41,291 nt of DNA. Origin: DATFES01 sp035457725. Lineage in GTDB: Bacteria > Pseudomonadota > Alphaproteobacteria > CACIAM-22H2. The notes beneath the pieces are model-generated. The model did not search any database. It was not told the DNA's origin and saw nothing but the letters and a program-made list of their open reading frames with translations. Made by a program: the position numbers and the translations under genes. Shown here piece after piece: positions 1 through 7,946 of this stretch (position 1 is its first letter; each line of letters opens with the position of its first letter). The DNA lies in assembly GCA_035457725.1 (NCBI GenBank), contig DATIBC010000083.1:1-41291 (forward strand), written 5' to 3'.

Positions 1-52
1 TATCGTGCGACGCACCATGGCGCGAGCATTGGCCCCGCGCGGCCACGCGCTG

Positions 53-718
53 TCAAGCCGCGCTACGGCCGACCGGCGGCATGGGTGCGCGCGCCGCCGC
101 CTCGCGCCGACGGACGAGGGCGATGAGGTGGGTGATGATGAACAGCGGGACGGCGAAGGCAGGGATCAACGCCAAGGGAAACTCGGTGACCAGCTTGGTT
201 GTAACATCGCTTGCGAGAAAGCCGACCGGCGCGTCGCTGTGGGCGACGCCCAGGAAGAGCGCGGCGGCAAAATCGAGCAGGCCGAGCACGTTCCATGCGA
301 CGAACGCAGCGCTCGTTCGCGACCTTGGAGAAGCCAGCGCCCGGGCGATAAGCGGCGCGCTGAGTGCGATCGCGAGGTCACCCAGGCCGGCGGGCAAAGC
401 GAACCCAGCCGGCAAATGGCCGAGCAGATAGAGCAAGACGAATACCAGGCCCACCACGCGTAACATGTGGAGACGCACGAGAAATGCGAGATCGAGCGAG
501 GCGACGAACTCGCGTAGTCGCGCCGACCCGCGGTATCCGGCGGCAAAGACGACGATCGGCGCGGCGACGAGGCCGAGCAGCAGCGGCGGCGCCAAGGCGC
601 CGGCGATGGCGAACCGCACGGCCCCGGACAGAACCGCCAGCAAAACGACAAGGAACCATGCGATGGTCGCGGCGGCGATCACCCGGCGCAGCCCGCGGGA
701 TCTTTCGTGGGTGCTCAT
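53..718 (-). CDS. Small polytopic membrane protein, unknown function
   Basis: A 221-residue hydrophobic protein with about six predicted membrane segments, beginning right after a short basic N-terminus (MSTHERSRGLRR) and ending in an Arg/Ala-rich cytoplasmic-looking tail. I recognise no family motif. The start at 718 is supported by a GGAGGG Shine-Dalgarno sequence about 5 bases upstream. It lies 66 bases downstream of, and on the same strand as, a MarR-family regulator, and the gap between them holds a perfect 12-bp palindrome that is nearly repeated in front of the regulator. This suggests the membrane protein is the regulator's target. A role in efflux, stress or sensing is possible but nothing in the sequence decides it. 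Confidence 0.75.
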   Translation of the reverse strand: MSTHERSRGLRRVIAAATIAWFLVVLLAVLSGAVRFAIAGALAPPLLLGLVAAPIVVFAAGYRGSARLREFVASLDLAFLVRLHMLRVVGLVFVLLYLLGHLPAGFALPAGLGDLAIALSAPLIARALASPRSRTSAAFVAWNVLGLLDFAAALFLGVAHSDAPVGFLASDVTTKLVTEFPLALIPAFAVPLFIITHLIALVRRREAAARAPMPPVGRSAA

Positions 719-756
719 GGTCGCCCTCCGCTCGTGTGTCTGCCTCGGTTATAAAG

Positions 757-768
757 ATGTATATACAT
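757..768. promoter_or_regulatory. Probable MarR operator, perfect 12-bp palindrome
   Basis: ATGTATATACAT is a perfect palindrome in the gap between the MarR gene and the membrane-protein gene, 38 bases upstream of the latter's start. A copy differing at one base (1255-1266) precedes the MarR gene; both copies are preceded by AG. Two matching sites framing a MarR gene fit binding of a MarR dimer at its own promoter and its target's promoter. Confidence 0.65.
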
Positions 769-784
769 ATATTACCGACAAAAA

Positions 785-1249
785 TCACCGCTGCCCGCCG
801 AGCGCGGCCAGCGCCGCGAGTCGCTCGGACAAGGCGGGCAGACGCTCGGGGCCGATATGCTCGACGATCCGTGCCTGGGCGCGCCGCCATAGCGGCAACG
901 CGAGCGCCAGCGCCGTTGCGCCGCGTTCGGCGAGCGTGACGATCCGCGTCCGGCGATCCTCGCCGGGATCGACGCGGACCAGCTTGTCGCGCGCCAAGGG
1001 CGCAAGATTGCGCAGCAATGTCGTTGGATCCATTGCCAGAACGCGGGCCAAGCCGGTGATCGTCGGCGCCTCCATCAGTGCTACGGCGACGAGAAGGTTG
1101 AACTGCGCCGCGCCAAGCCCGCTCGGCCGCAGCGCCTCGTCGTAGATTTGCGTCACGACGCGCGCCGCCTTGCGCAGACCGAAGCAGGCGCACGTCGCCG
1201 CGACCTCGCCGAGATCCGAACGCGCAACCCGAGGGGTTGTTTTTCGCAT
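785..1249 (-). CDS. MarR-family transcriptional regulator
   Basis: A 154-residue winged-helix repressor of usual MarR length. It shows the family layout: an N-terminal dimerisation helix, a helix-turn-helix around residues 65-90 (ITGLARVLAMDPTTLLRNLA), a wing with the typical DRRTR turn near residues 101-105, and C-terminal dimerisation helices. The family usually represses its own gene and a neighbouring gene until a small ligand, often phenolic, binds. The ATG at 1249 is the only in-frame start near the N-terminus. No Shine-Dalgarno sequence is visible; the palindrome at 1255-1266 occupies that position, so the message may be leaderless or nearly so. Its likely target is the membrane protein downstream. 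Confidence 0.88.
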   Translation of the reverse strand: MRKTTPRVARSDLGEVAATCACFGLRKAARVVTQIYDEALRPSGLGAAQFNLLVAVALMEAPTITGLARVLAMDPTTLLRNLAPLARDKLVRVDPGEDRRTRIVTLAERGATALALALPLWRRAQARIVEHIGPERLPALSERLAALAALGGQR

Positions 1250-1254
1250 AATAG

Positions 1255-1266
1255 ATGTATATGCAT
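1255..1266. promoter_or_regulatory. Probable MarR operator, second copy
   Basis: ATGTATATGCAT differs by one base from the perfect palindrome at 757-768. It starts only 6 bases upstream of the MarR start codon, so bound repressor would block the promoter or the translation start. It would also lie about 90 bases upstream of the divergent C26 hydrolase gene, which could therefore be affected too. Confidence 0.6.
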
Positions 1267-1356
1267 GTTTATTTCGGAAGTCAAGGCACGTTCAGCCGGC
1301 GCCCGGACGGCGTTCACGTTCTTTAAGCGAAGGCGATGCGATGCTAAAAAAGAGCC

Positions 1357-2070
1357 ATGTCACGACCCGTCATCGGCATAACCCTCGACGCCGAACCGCC
1401 CGGCGGATACTCGAAGTTTCCGTGGTACGCGCTGCGCGAGAACTATTGCGCCGCGGTTGCGCGCGCCGGCGGACTTCCCGTTCCATTGCCTCATGAACCC
1501 GACCTTGCCGCCGAGTATCTGGCGCGGATCGACGGACTGATCGTCACTGGCGGCGCGTTCGACGTCGATCCGGCGCTTTTCGGCGCCAGCCAGCGCCACG
1601 TCACGGTCAAGACCAAGGACCGCCGCACCGCCTTCGAGCTGGCGATCACCCGGCTTGCCGTCGACGCCGACACGCCGGTGCTCGGGATTTGCGGCGGCCA
1701 GCAGCTTCTCAATGTCGTGCTCGGCGGCACGCTGATCCAGCATATCCCCGATGAAGTGGCGAACGCGCTTGCCCACGAGCAGCTCAATCCGCGTGATCAG
1801 GCGGGCCACGCCGTCAAGATCGTTCCCGGCACGCTGCTGCATCGCGTCACCAAGATGCTCGAACTCGACGTCAACAGCGCCCATCACCAGGCCGTGAAGG
1901 CCGTCGGACCGGGCGTGGTCGTCAATGCAACCGCCGCCGACGGGGTGATTGAGGGGATCGAAGATACGCGCCGCCGCTTCTGCCTTGGCGTCGAGTGGCA
2001 CCCCGAGTTCGCCATCAGCCCCGGCGACATTAGGCTCTTCGACGCCTTCGTCCAGGCCGCGCGCGCCTGA
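1357..2070 (+). CDS. Class I glutamine amidotransferase-like hydrolase (peptidase C26, PuuD-like)
   Basis: A 237-residue protein of the C26 family, whose members hydrolyse gamma-glutamyl amides such as gamma-glutamyl-GABA in putrescine catabolism. Visible features are the N-terminal PVIGIT strand, the IVTGG turn near residues 62-66, the nucleophile elbow GICGGQQ with Cys112, and the WHPE motif giving His215 and Glu217 of the triad. Length is normal for the family. No other putrescine-pathway gene is nearby, so the true substrate is uncertain. The gene is divergent from the MarR gene and is followed 11 bases later by the pseudouridine synthase. Confidence 0.85.
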   Translation: MSRPVIGITLDAEPPGGYSKFPWYALRENYCAAVARAGGLPVPLPHEPDLAAEYLARIDGLIVTGGAFDVDPALFGASQRHVTVKTKDRRTAFELAITRLAVDADTPVLGICGGQQLLNVVLGGTLIQHIPDEVANALAHEQLNPRDQAGHAVKIVPGTLLHRVTKMLELDVNSAHHQAVKAVGPGVVVNATAADGVIEGIEDTRRRFCLGVEWHPEFAISPGDIRLFDAFVQAARA

Positions 2071-2081
2071 TCGGGCTGAAG

Positions 2082-2906
2082 ATGCGCAAGGCAATCGATG
2101 CGCCGCCGGCGTCGGAGGGCGATCGCGTGGCCAAGGTCATCGCGCGCGCCGGACTTTGCTCGCGGCGCGAGGCAGAGCGCTGGATCGCGCAAGGTCGCGT
2201 CGCCGTCGATGGCGTGACGCTCACCAGCCCCGCAGTCACCGTCACGCCGACGAGCGTCGTCACCGTAGATGGCGATAAACTACCGGCGGCCGGGCGTCCC
2301 CGACTGTTCCGCTTTCACAAACCCGCCGGGGTCCTGACGACCGCGCATGACCCGCAAGGACGACCGACCATCTACGACCATCTACCGGCGGATTTGCCGC
2401 GGGTGATGCCGGTCGGCCGCCTCGATTTCAACTCCGAAGGGCTGCTGCTGCTGACCAACGACGGGGCGCTCAAGCGCCATCTCGAACTTCCAGCCACGGG
2501 ATGGGTTCGCCGCTATCGAGCCCGCGTCTATGGCGCGCCCGACCCAATGGCGCTGGCGTCCCTTGCCCAGGGCATAAGCGTCGACGGCGTCGCCTACGGC
2601 CCCATCGACGCGCGGCTCGACGGCGCCGCCAAAGAGCCCGCGAAGGGCCGCAACGTATGGCTCACCATCAGCCTGCGCGAGGGCAAGTACCGCGAGGTGC
2701 GCAAGGTGCTCGCGCATCTTGGCGTCGTCGTGAATCGCCTGATACGGATCGCCTATGGGCCGTTCCAGCTCGGCGACCTGCCACGCGGCGCCGGTGAAGA
2801 GGTGCCGTGGAAAGCCTTGCGCGAGCAGCTTGGGCCGATCGTCGCCGCCACCCCGGGCGCGCCGCGCGAAACGCCACGAGGGCGCAGTAGAGGCCGCCGG
2901 CGATGA
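2082..2906 (+). CDS. rluB: RsuA/RluB-family rRNA pseudouridine synthase
   Basis: A 274-residue protein that should convert a uridine in rRNA to pseudouridine. An N-terminal S4 RNA-binding domain (about residues 14-62, with the typical GLCSRREAERWI stretch) is followed by the synthase domain with FHKPAGVLTT and the catalytic motif GRLDFNSEG, Asp115. RluB (23S U2605) is the likeliest assignment by resemblance, but RsuA, RluE and RluF share these motifs. The C-terminus is a short basic tail. The stop overlaps the rsmD start (ATGA), so the two rRNA-modifying genes are probably translationally coupled. Confidence 0.87.
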   Translation: MRKAIDAPPASEGDRVAKVIARAGLCSRREAERWIAQGRVAVDGVTLTSPAVTVTPTSVVTVDGDKLPAAGRPRLFRFHKPAGVLTTAHDPQGRPTIYDHLPADLPRVMPVGRLDFNSEGLLLLTNDGALKRHLELPATGWVRRYRARVYGAPDPMALASLAQGISVDGVAYGPIDARLDGAAKEPAKGRNVWLTISLREGKYREVRKVLAHLGVVVNRLIRIAYGPFQLGDLPRGAGEEVPWKALREQLGPIVAATPGAPRETPRGRSRGRRR

Positions 2907-3469
2907 GAATTGTCAGCGGTAAACACCGCGGCCGCAGGCTGGCGGCGCCGCACGGCGATCGTGTTCGCCCGACCGGCGATCGCGCCCGCCAGGCACTGTT
3001 CAACATTCTCGAGCATGGGCGCTTCGCCGCCGGCGGGGGCTCGCCGCTGATCGGAGCGCGTGTCGTCGACCTGTTCTGCGGTACCGGAGCGCTGGGGCTC
3101 GAGGCGCTGTCGCGTGGCGCAGCCTTCGCCATTTTGATCGACAACGACGCCGAGGCGATCGGGGCTGCGCGCGCCAATGTTCGCGCGCTGGGCGAGACCT
3201 CGCGCGTCATGCTGCGCCAGGCCGACGCGACGCGCCCCGGCCCCTCCCCTGGACAATGTCGTATTGCGTTTCTCGATCCGCCTTATCGCGGCGCGTTGGC
3301 CGAACCGGCGATCACCGCGCTCGCCGCGGACGGCTGGCTCGAGCCGGGAGGCATCGTCGTGGTCGAAATCGATGGGCGCGAGACGTTCACGCCGCCCGCC
3401 GGGTTCGCGCTTGTCGACCAACGGCGCTATGGCCGCGCCAAACTCATCTTCCTGCGGTTCGGTTCCTAG
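2903..3469 (+). CDS. rsmD: 16S rRNA (guanine(966)-N(2))-methyltransferase RsmD
   Basis: A 188-residue SAM-dependent methyltransferase modifying G966 of 16S rRNA on the 30S subunit. Seen directly: the N-terminal MRIVSGKHRGRRL signature, motif I VVDLFCGTGALGLEAL (about residues 54-69), and the amino-methyltransferase motif DPPY at residues 125-128. Length is that of the family. It starts inside the last codon of the pseudouridine synthase (4-base ATGA overlap). It ends tail-to-tail with mutL: the two stop codons overlap within one CTAG, leaving no room for a terminator between the convergent genes. Confidence 0.93.
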   Translation: MRIVSGKHRGRRLAAPHGDRVRPTGDRARQALFNILEHGRFAAGGGSPLIGARVVDLFCGTGALGLEALSRGAAFAILIDNDAEAIGAARANVRALGETSRVMLRQADATRPGPSPGQCRIAFLDPPYRGALAEPAITALAADGWLEPGGIVVVEIDGRETFTPPAGFALVDQRRYGRAKLIFLRFGS

Positions 3470-5262
3470 CGCCGGCCAAACAGCCGCTCGATGTCGGCGA
3501 GTTTGAGCTCGACATAAGTGGGGCGACCGTGATTGCACTGGCCGGAGTGCGGCGTCGCTTCCATCTGGCGCAACAGGGCGTTCATTTCCTCGGGCAATAG
3601 CCGCCGTCCGGCACGCACGCTGCCGTGACATGCCATCGTCGAGCAAACGTCGGCCAGCTTCTCCTTGAGCGACAACGCCGCGCCATGCTCGGCGAGTTCG
3701 TCGGCGAGGTCGCGCAACAGGCCTTGCGCGTCGACCTCGCCAAGCAGAGCCGGGACTTCGCGCACGATGATGGCGCCGCCACCGAACGGTTCGGCGACGA
3801 GTCCAAGTTCGGCGAATTCCGCCAGGCGCGGCGCGAGCCTGGCCACGGCCGGTTCGTCAAGCTCGACGATCTCCGGGATCAGCAAGGCCTGGCGCTTGAT
3901 CCCGCCCGAAGCAAGATCGGCCTTCATTTTCTCGTAGACCAACCGTTCATGTGCTGCGTGTTGGTCGACGATGACGAGGCCATCCGGGGTTTCGGCGACG
4001 ATATACGTGGCATGGAGCTGCGCGCGCGCCGCGCCGAGCGGATAGCCGTCGCCCGCCGCGGCGTCATCGGCGCCGCCCGGCGCCGATGGCGGCAGCGCGC
4101 CCTCCAAGGGCGCCTGATACGTCGCCGCGGCTTCGGCGACACCAGCGGGATAGTCTTCGCGCCTGGGGAAACCCCACGCCGAATGCGGGGCCAGCCGCGG
4201 CGGCGCCGCTTGCGGCCTGAATGCGCCAAGCGCATTTGCGGCCACGGTCGTTGCGGCGCGATGCCCGGCTCCGGCCAGTGCATGACGAAGGCTGGCGACG
4301 ATCAGCCCACGAACCAGGCCGGCGTCTTGAAATCGGACCTCCGCCTTCGTCGGGTGAACGTTGACGTCGACCTCGCCCGCCGGCACGTCGAGGAACAGCG
4401 CCACCACCGGGTGCCGGTCGCGGGCGAGAAAATCGGCATACGCGCCACGCACCGCGCCGACAAGGAGTTTGTCACGCACCGGTCGACCGTTGACGAACAG
4501 ATATTGATGCCGCGCGGTGGCGCGATGATAGGTCGGCACGCCGATATGCCCGACAAGCATCATGCCTTCGCGCGCGGCGTCGACCGCGATCGCGTTGGCG
4601 AAGAATTCCCGATCGATGACGGCCGACAGCCGCTCGAGCCGCGCTTCGGCCGGGGCGCCGCCTACGGTCGGTAGCTTGAGAACGGCGCGGCCGTCGATCA
4701 GCAGCGTGAACCCAATGGCCGGATAAGCCATCGCCAGCCGCTCGATGGCGTCGCGCACGGCGAGCGCTTCGCTGCGATCGCTGCGCAGGAATTTCAACCG
4801 CGCCGGCGTGGCATAGAAAAGATCGCGCACCTCGACGCGCGTTCCCCGCGGATGCGCCGCGGGCGACGGCGCCTCGGACTCGCCCCCGGCGACCGTGATG
4901 GTCCAGGCGCCGTCGGCATCGATCGTTCGGCTGGTGATGGCCATGCGCGCCACCGCGGCGATCGACGGCAGCGCTTCGCCGCGAAAGCCCAGCGTGGCGA
5001 TATGGAGCAAATCGTCGTCGGGCAGTTTCGAAGTCGCGTGCCGCTCGATCGCCAACGACAGCTCCTCGCGCGTCATGCCCTTGCCGTCGTCGACCACGAC
5101 GATCAGGCTGCGGCCGCCGTCTCCGAGCATGATTTCGACTTGCCTCGCGCCGGCGTCGATGGCGTTTTCGACCAGCTCCTTGACCGCCGCCGCCGGCCGC
5201 TCGATCACCTCGCCGGCGGCGATGCGGTTGACGATGGTTTCGGGCAGACGGCGGATCGTCAC
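3466..5262 (-). CDS. mutL: DNA mismatch repair protein MutL (endonuclease type)
   Basis: A 598-residue MutL, coupling MutS mismatch recognition to strand removal. The N-terminal GHKL ATPase shows AAAVKELVENAIDAGA, DDGKGM, TLGFRGEALPSI and GTRVEVRDLFYATPAR. A variable Pro/Ala-rich linker follows. The C-terminal domain carries the DQHA-x2-E-x4-E metal motif (residues 433-444), the CNHGRP motif and a terminal LFGRR, marking a nicking endonuclease as in organisms without MutH. The GTG start at 5262 gives the family N-terminus (TIRRLPETIVNRIAAGEV) and is preceded by AAGGAAC; an in-frame ORF extends further upstream but only antisense-like sequence is added. GTG overlaps the pgi stop by 4 bases. 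Confidence 0.95.
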   Translation of the reverse strand: MTIRRLPETIVNRIAAGEVIERPAAAVKELVENAIDAGARQVEIMLGDGGRSLIVVVDDGKGMTREELSLAIERHATSKLPDDDLLHIATLGFRGEALPSIAAVARMAITSRTIDADGAWTITVAGGESEAPSPAAHPRGTRVEVRDLFYATPARLKFLRSDRSEALAVRDAIERLAMAYPAIGFTLLIDGRAVLKLPTVGGAPAEARLERLSAVIDREFFANAIAVDAAREGMMLVGHIGVPTYHRATARHQYLFVNGRPVRDKLLVGAVRGAYADFLARDRHPVVALFLDVPAGEVDVNVHPTKAEVRFQDAGLVRGLIVASLRHALAGAGHRAATTVAANALGAFRPQAAPPRLAPHSAWGFPRREDYPAGVAEAAATYQAPLEGALPPSAPGGADDAAAGDGYPLGAARAQLHATYIVAETPDGLVIVDQHAAHERLVYEKMKADLASGGIKRQALLIPEIVELDEPAVARLAPRLAEFAELGLVAEPFGGGAIIVREVPALLGEVDAQGLLRDLADELAEHGAALSLKEKLADVCSTMACHGSVRAGRRLLPEEMNALLRQMEATPHSGQCNHGRPTYVELKLADIERLFGRR

Positions 5263-6584
5263 GACAGTTCCTTGAGATACTTGCGCGCCAGGACCTTGCC
5301 CTGCTCGACCGCCGGCTGGTCGAAGGGATCGACGCCCAGCAAATGCGCCGTGATGATGGTTTCGAGCATGAAATGCATCAGTACAGCGCCCAAGACGTGC
5401 GCGTCGCAAGGGCCGACGCGAATGACGCGCACCGGCCGGCCATTGCCGGCGAGCGTCGCGGCGGTGGCACGTTGCGAAACATCGAGCAAGTCGCCGAGCG
5501 TCCGTCCCGCCAGCCAATCGAGCGCCGGGTCGTCAAGCGCGTCGCGCGCAAATCGCGGGCCGGCACCGGCGACGTCGCCCATGACGATGTTGATCAGCTT
5601 GTCGGGCGGTCCGTCGAGATAAAGCTGAAGCTGGCTGTGCTGATCGACCGTGCCAAGCGCCCGGATCGGCGTCGTGCCATGCCCGTTCTTGCCGAGACTC
5701 TCGGCCCAAAGCTGGCAGAACCACTGCGCGAACGGTGCCAACCGGTCGAGATAAGGCATCATCACCGTTTGGTCGACGCCGCGCGTTCGCTGTAGGGCGA
5801 CGTTCAGCGCCGCGCCGGCGGCCGGCGGCGAGCCGGCCGGATCGTCGACGAGCGCCGCGTCGAGCGCTGCCGCGGCGCCGGCGCGTACCGCGTGCACGTC
5901 GACGCCCACGAGCATTGCCGGCAGCATCGCGGTGACCGAAAGGACCGAGTAACGCCCGCCGAGATCGGGATCGTGTGCAATGACCGGCACGCCGAAGCGT
6001 TTGGCCAGTCGTCGCAAGGGATTATCGCGCGGTTCGGTGACGACCGTCACGCGCTCGGCCAGCCGGGACGCTCCCAACGCATCGCGCCAGCGCGGCAGCA
6101 GCGTATGGGCCTGGGCAAGGGTCTCGGCGGTGCCGCCCGACTTGGAAACGATGACCAAGCCGGTCCGTGATTCCTTGACGGCGTCGAGCACGCGGCCGAT
6201 CCCATCAGGATCGACGTTCTCGACGAACCAAAGGCGCGGCGCGCCATGGCGCGGCGACGCGGGCCCCAGTCCGCCGTCGGCCAGAGCCGCCAGTGTCCGA
6301 CCGCCGAGGCTCGAGCCGCCGGTGCCCAGTAGTACAACGTCGTCGAGGCCACGCAGCCGTCTTGCGGCGCCTTCGATCTCGGCCAGGTCGTTCCTTTGCG
6401 TGGCTAGCGTCAGGAGCGGCATATCCGCCCTTTCGCGATGCGCCCGAAGGCGATCGAGCGCCGGCCGCGTCGCGCCGAGCGTCGTCGCGAACTCGCGTCG
6501 GTCGATCCCGCGCTCGCCGATCGTTTCCGCAAAACAGCCGGATGCTTCGATCGCGTACGGCAACGCGGATACGCCGGGCCCCAT
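5259..6584 (-). CDS. pgi: Glucose-6-phosphate isomerase
   Basis: Interconverts glucose 6-phosphate and fructose 6-phosphate in the cytoplasm. The protein is about 441 residues, at the short end of the family (E. coli 549), as is common in compact bacterial PGI forms. Seen: LLGTGGSSLGGRTL sugar-phosphate loop, IVSKSGGTAETLAQ (SIS-type phosphate binding), GGRYSVLSV, and the C-terminal GVDPFDQPAVEQGK signature with the catalytic Lys region. Two adjacent starts are possible, GTG at 6587 (overlaps the upstream stop as GTGA) or ATG at 6584; I prefer ATG because GGAGG otherwise abuts the start. It lies between an M16 peptidase gene and mutL, overlapping both, so it belongs to the same transcript. 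Confidence 0.93.
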   Translation of the reverse strand: MGPGVSALPYAIEASGCFAETIGERGIDRREFATTLGATRPALDRLRAHRERADMPLLTLATQRNDLAEIEGAARRLRGLDDVVLLGTGGSSLGGRTLAALADGGLGPASPRHGAPRLWFVENVDPDGIGRVLDAVKESRTGLVIVSKSGGTAETLAQAHTLLPRWRDALGASRLAERVTVVTEPRDNPLRRLAKRFGVPVIAHDPDLGGRYSVLSVTAMLPAMLVGVDVHAVRAGAAAALDAALVDDPAGSPPAAGAALNVALQRTRGVDQTVMMPYLDRLAPFAQWFCQLWAESLGKNGHGTTPIRALGTVDQHSQLQLYLDGPPDKLINIVMGDVAGAGPRFARDALDDPALDWLAGRTLGDLLDVSQRATAATLAGNGRPVRVIRVGPCDAHVLGAVLMHFMLETIITAHLLGVDPFDQPAVEQGKVLARKYLKELS

Positions 6585-7930
6585 CACCCTCCGCCTTTGG
6601 TTCCCTCGGCCGGTTCGCGCGAGGCGAGACCTTCGGGCTCGCCGACGACGACCACGAGTAGCTTCGTTTCGTCGTAAAGACGACGCGCGACGCGCTTGGC
6701 GTCGGTAAGCGTCACGCCGTCAATGTATCGGTTGCGCTGTTCGAGATAGTCGATGCCCAGCTTTTCGTACTGCATGCCGACCAACGTGCGGGCGATTTGG
6801 TTGGTCGTATCGAGCCCGAGCGCAAAGGATCCGGTAAGGTGACGCTTCGCACCATCGAGTTCCTCTTGCGTCGGTCCCTCGGCGCCAAACTCCCGCCAGA
6901 CAGCGCGGACGATCTCGAGCGATTGCGCCGCGCGCGCGTTCTGCGTCGCCGTGCTACCGATGACCGCCGCGGCGTTGTCGAGGGGTACAAGAGCGCTGAA
7001 TACGCCATAGGCAAGCCCGCGTTTCTCGCGCACCTCGTTTGTCAGTCGCGAAGTGAAGCCGCCGCCGCCCAGCACATAATTGACGACCAGCGCCGCATAA
7101 TAATCCGGGTCGTCGCGCTTCAGCCCGGGCTGGCCGAAATAAATGACGCTCTGCGGCACGCCGAGGCGCTTGACGATGAGGCGGCCGGCGCCTTGAGGTG
7201 CGATCTGCGACGCCTCGGAGTTCACCGCGCGCGGCGGCAGGCCGTCGAAAGCGCGGTCGAGCAAGCGACCGAGCTCGTCCGACGTAATATCGCCGACCAC
7301 GCCGATGTAGAGGTTGTCGCGCGCCAATCGCGATCGGACGAACGCGCGAAGGTCATCGGCCGCGATCGATTTGAGGCTCTCCTCGCTGCCGCGCGTGTCG
7401 CGACCGTATGGGTGATCGGGAAACGCGGTTTCCCACCACGTCCGTCGCGCGATGTTGTTCGGGTTGTTGCGCGCCGCCACGACGGCGGCGATCCGCCGCG
7501 CGCGCACGCGTTCGAGATCGTCGGGATCGAAGCGCGGCCGAGTCAACGCCAGTCGCAACATGTCGGCCGCCCGCTCGCGATGTTCATTGAGGGCCTTGAT
7601 CCGCCCCTGAAAGGTGTCGAGCCCGGCGTCAAAGTCGAGACGGATGGAGCGGTTCTCGAGCTCGGCCTGGAACGCCCGCGAGTCGAGATCTCCGGCGCCT
7701 TCGGTCATCATGTCGGCGGTGAACTCAGCGAGCCCGCTTTTGCCTGCTGGATCGAGCGCCGCGCCACCACGAAACGAAAACTCGACCGCGATAAGCGGGA
7801 TCGTCGCATCGCGGACCAGCCACGCCTCGATGCCCCCTGGACTGACGACTCGTTCGACCTGTTTGGCCGCCGCCGGCGTCGCCAGCAACAGAATGACGGT
7901 GGCCACACGTAGAATAGTAAATGTCGGCAT
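6584..7930 (-). CDS. M16 peptidase-like subunit without zinc motif
   Basis: A 448-residue M16-family protein with an N-terminal signal peptide (cleavage near residues 20-23, after TPAAA). The position of the zinc motif HxxEH reads EFTAD (residues 69-73), so all three key residues are lost. The C-terminal half keeps the Arg/Tyr signature (REKRGLAYGVFS) that normally completes the active site of a partner. Families of this kind form heterodimers in which one subunit supplies zinc and the other the R/Y pair, as in mitochondrial processing peptidase. The active partner is directly upstream, 16 bases away. Predicted location is periplasmic; the substrate is unknown. Confidence 0.9.
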   Translation of the reverse strand: MPTFTILRVATVILLLATPAAAKQVERVVSPGGIEAWLVRDATIPLIAVEFSFRGGAALDPAGKSGLAEFTADMMTEGAGDLDSRAFQAELENRSIRLDFDAGLDTFQGRIKALNEHRERAADMLRLALTRPRFDPDDLERVRARRIAAVVAARNNPNNIARRTWWETAFPDHPYGRDTRGSEESLKSIAADDLRAFVRSRLARDNLYIGVVGDITSDELGRLLDRAFDGLPPRAVNSEASQIAPQGAGRLIVKRLGVPQSVIYFGQPGLKRDDPDYYAALVVNYVLGGGGFTSRLTNEVREKRGLAYGVFSALVPLDNAAAVIGSTATQNARAAQSLEIVRAVWREFGAEGPTQEELDGAKRHLTGSFALGLDTTNQIARTLVGMQYEKLGIDYLEQRNRYIDGVTLTDAKRVARRLYDETKLLVVVVGEPEGLASREPAEGTKGGG

Positions 7931-7946
7931 CGGCTCGGCCTCTGCT

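Noticed and set aside
378..1193. Long minus-strand open frame overlapping the MarR gene and the membrane-protein gene
   Set aside because: Arg/Ala/Gly-rich shadow of two recognisable genes in another frame; no domain and no ribosome-binding site.
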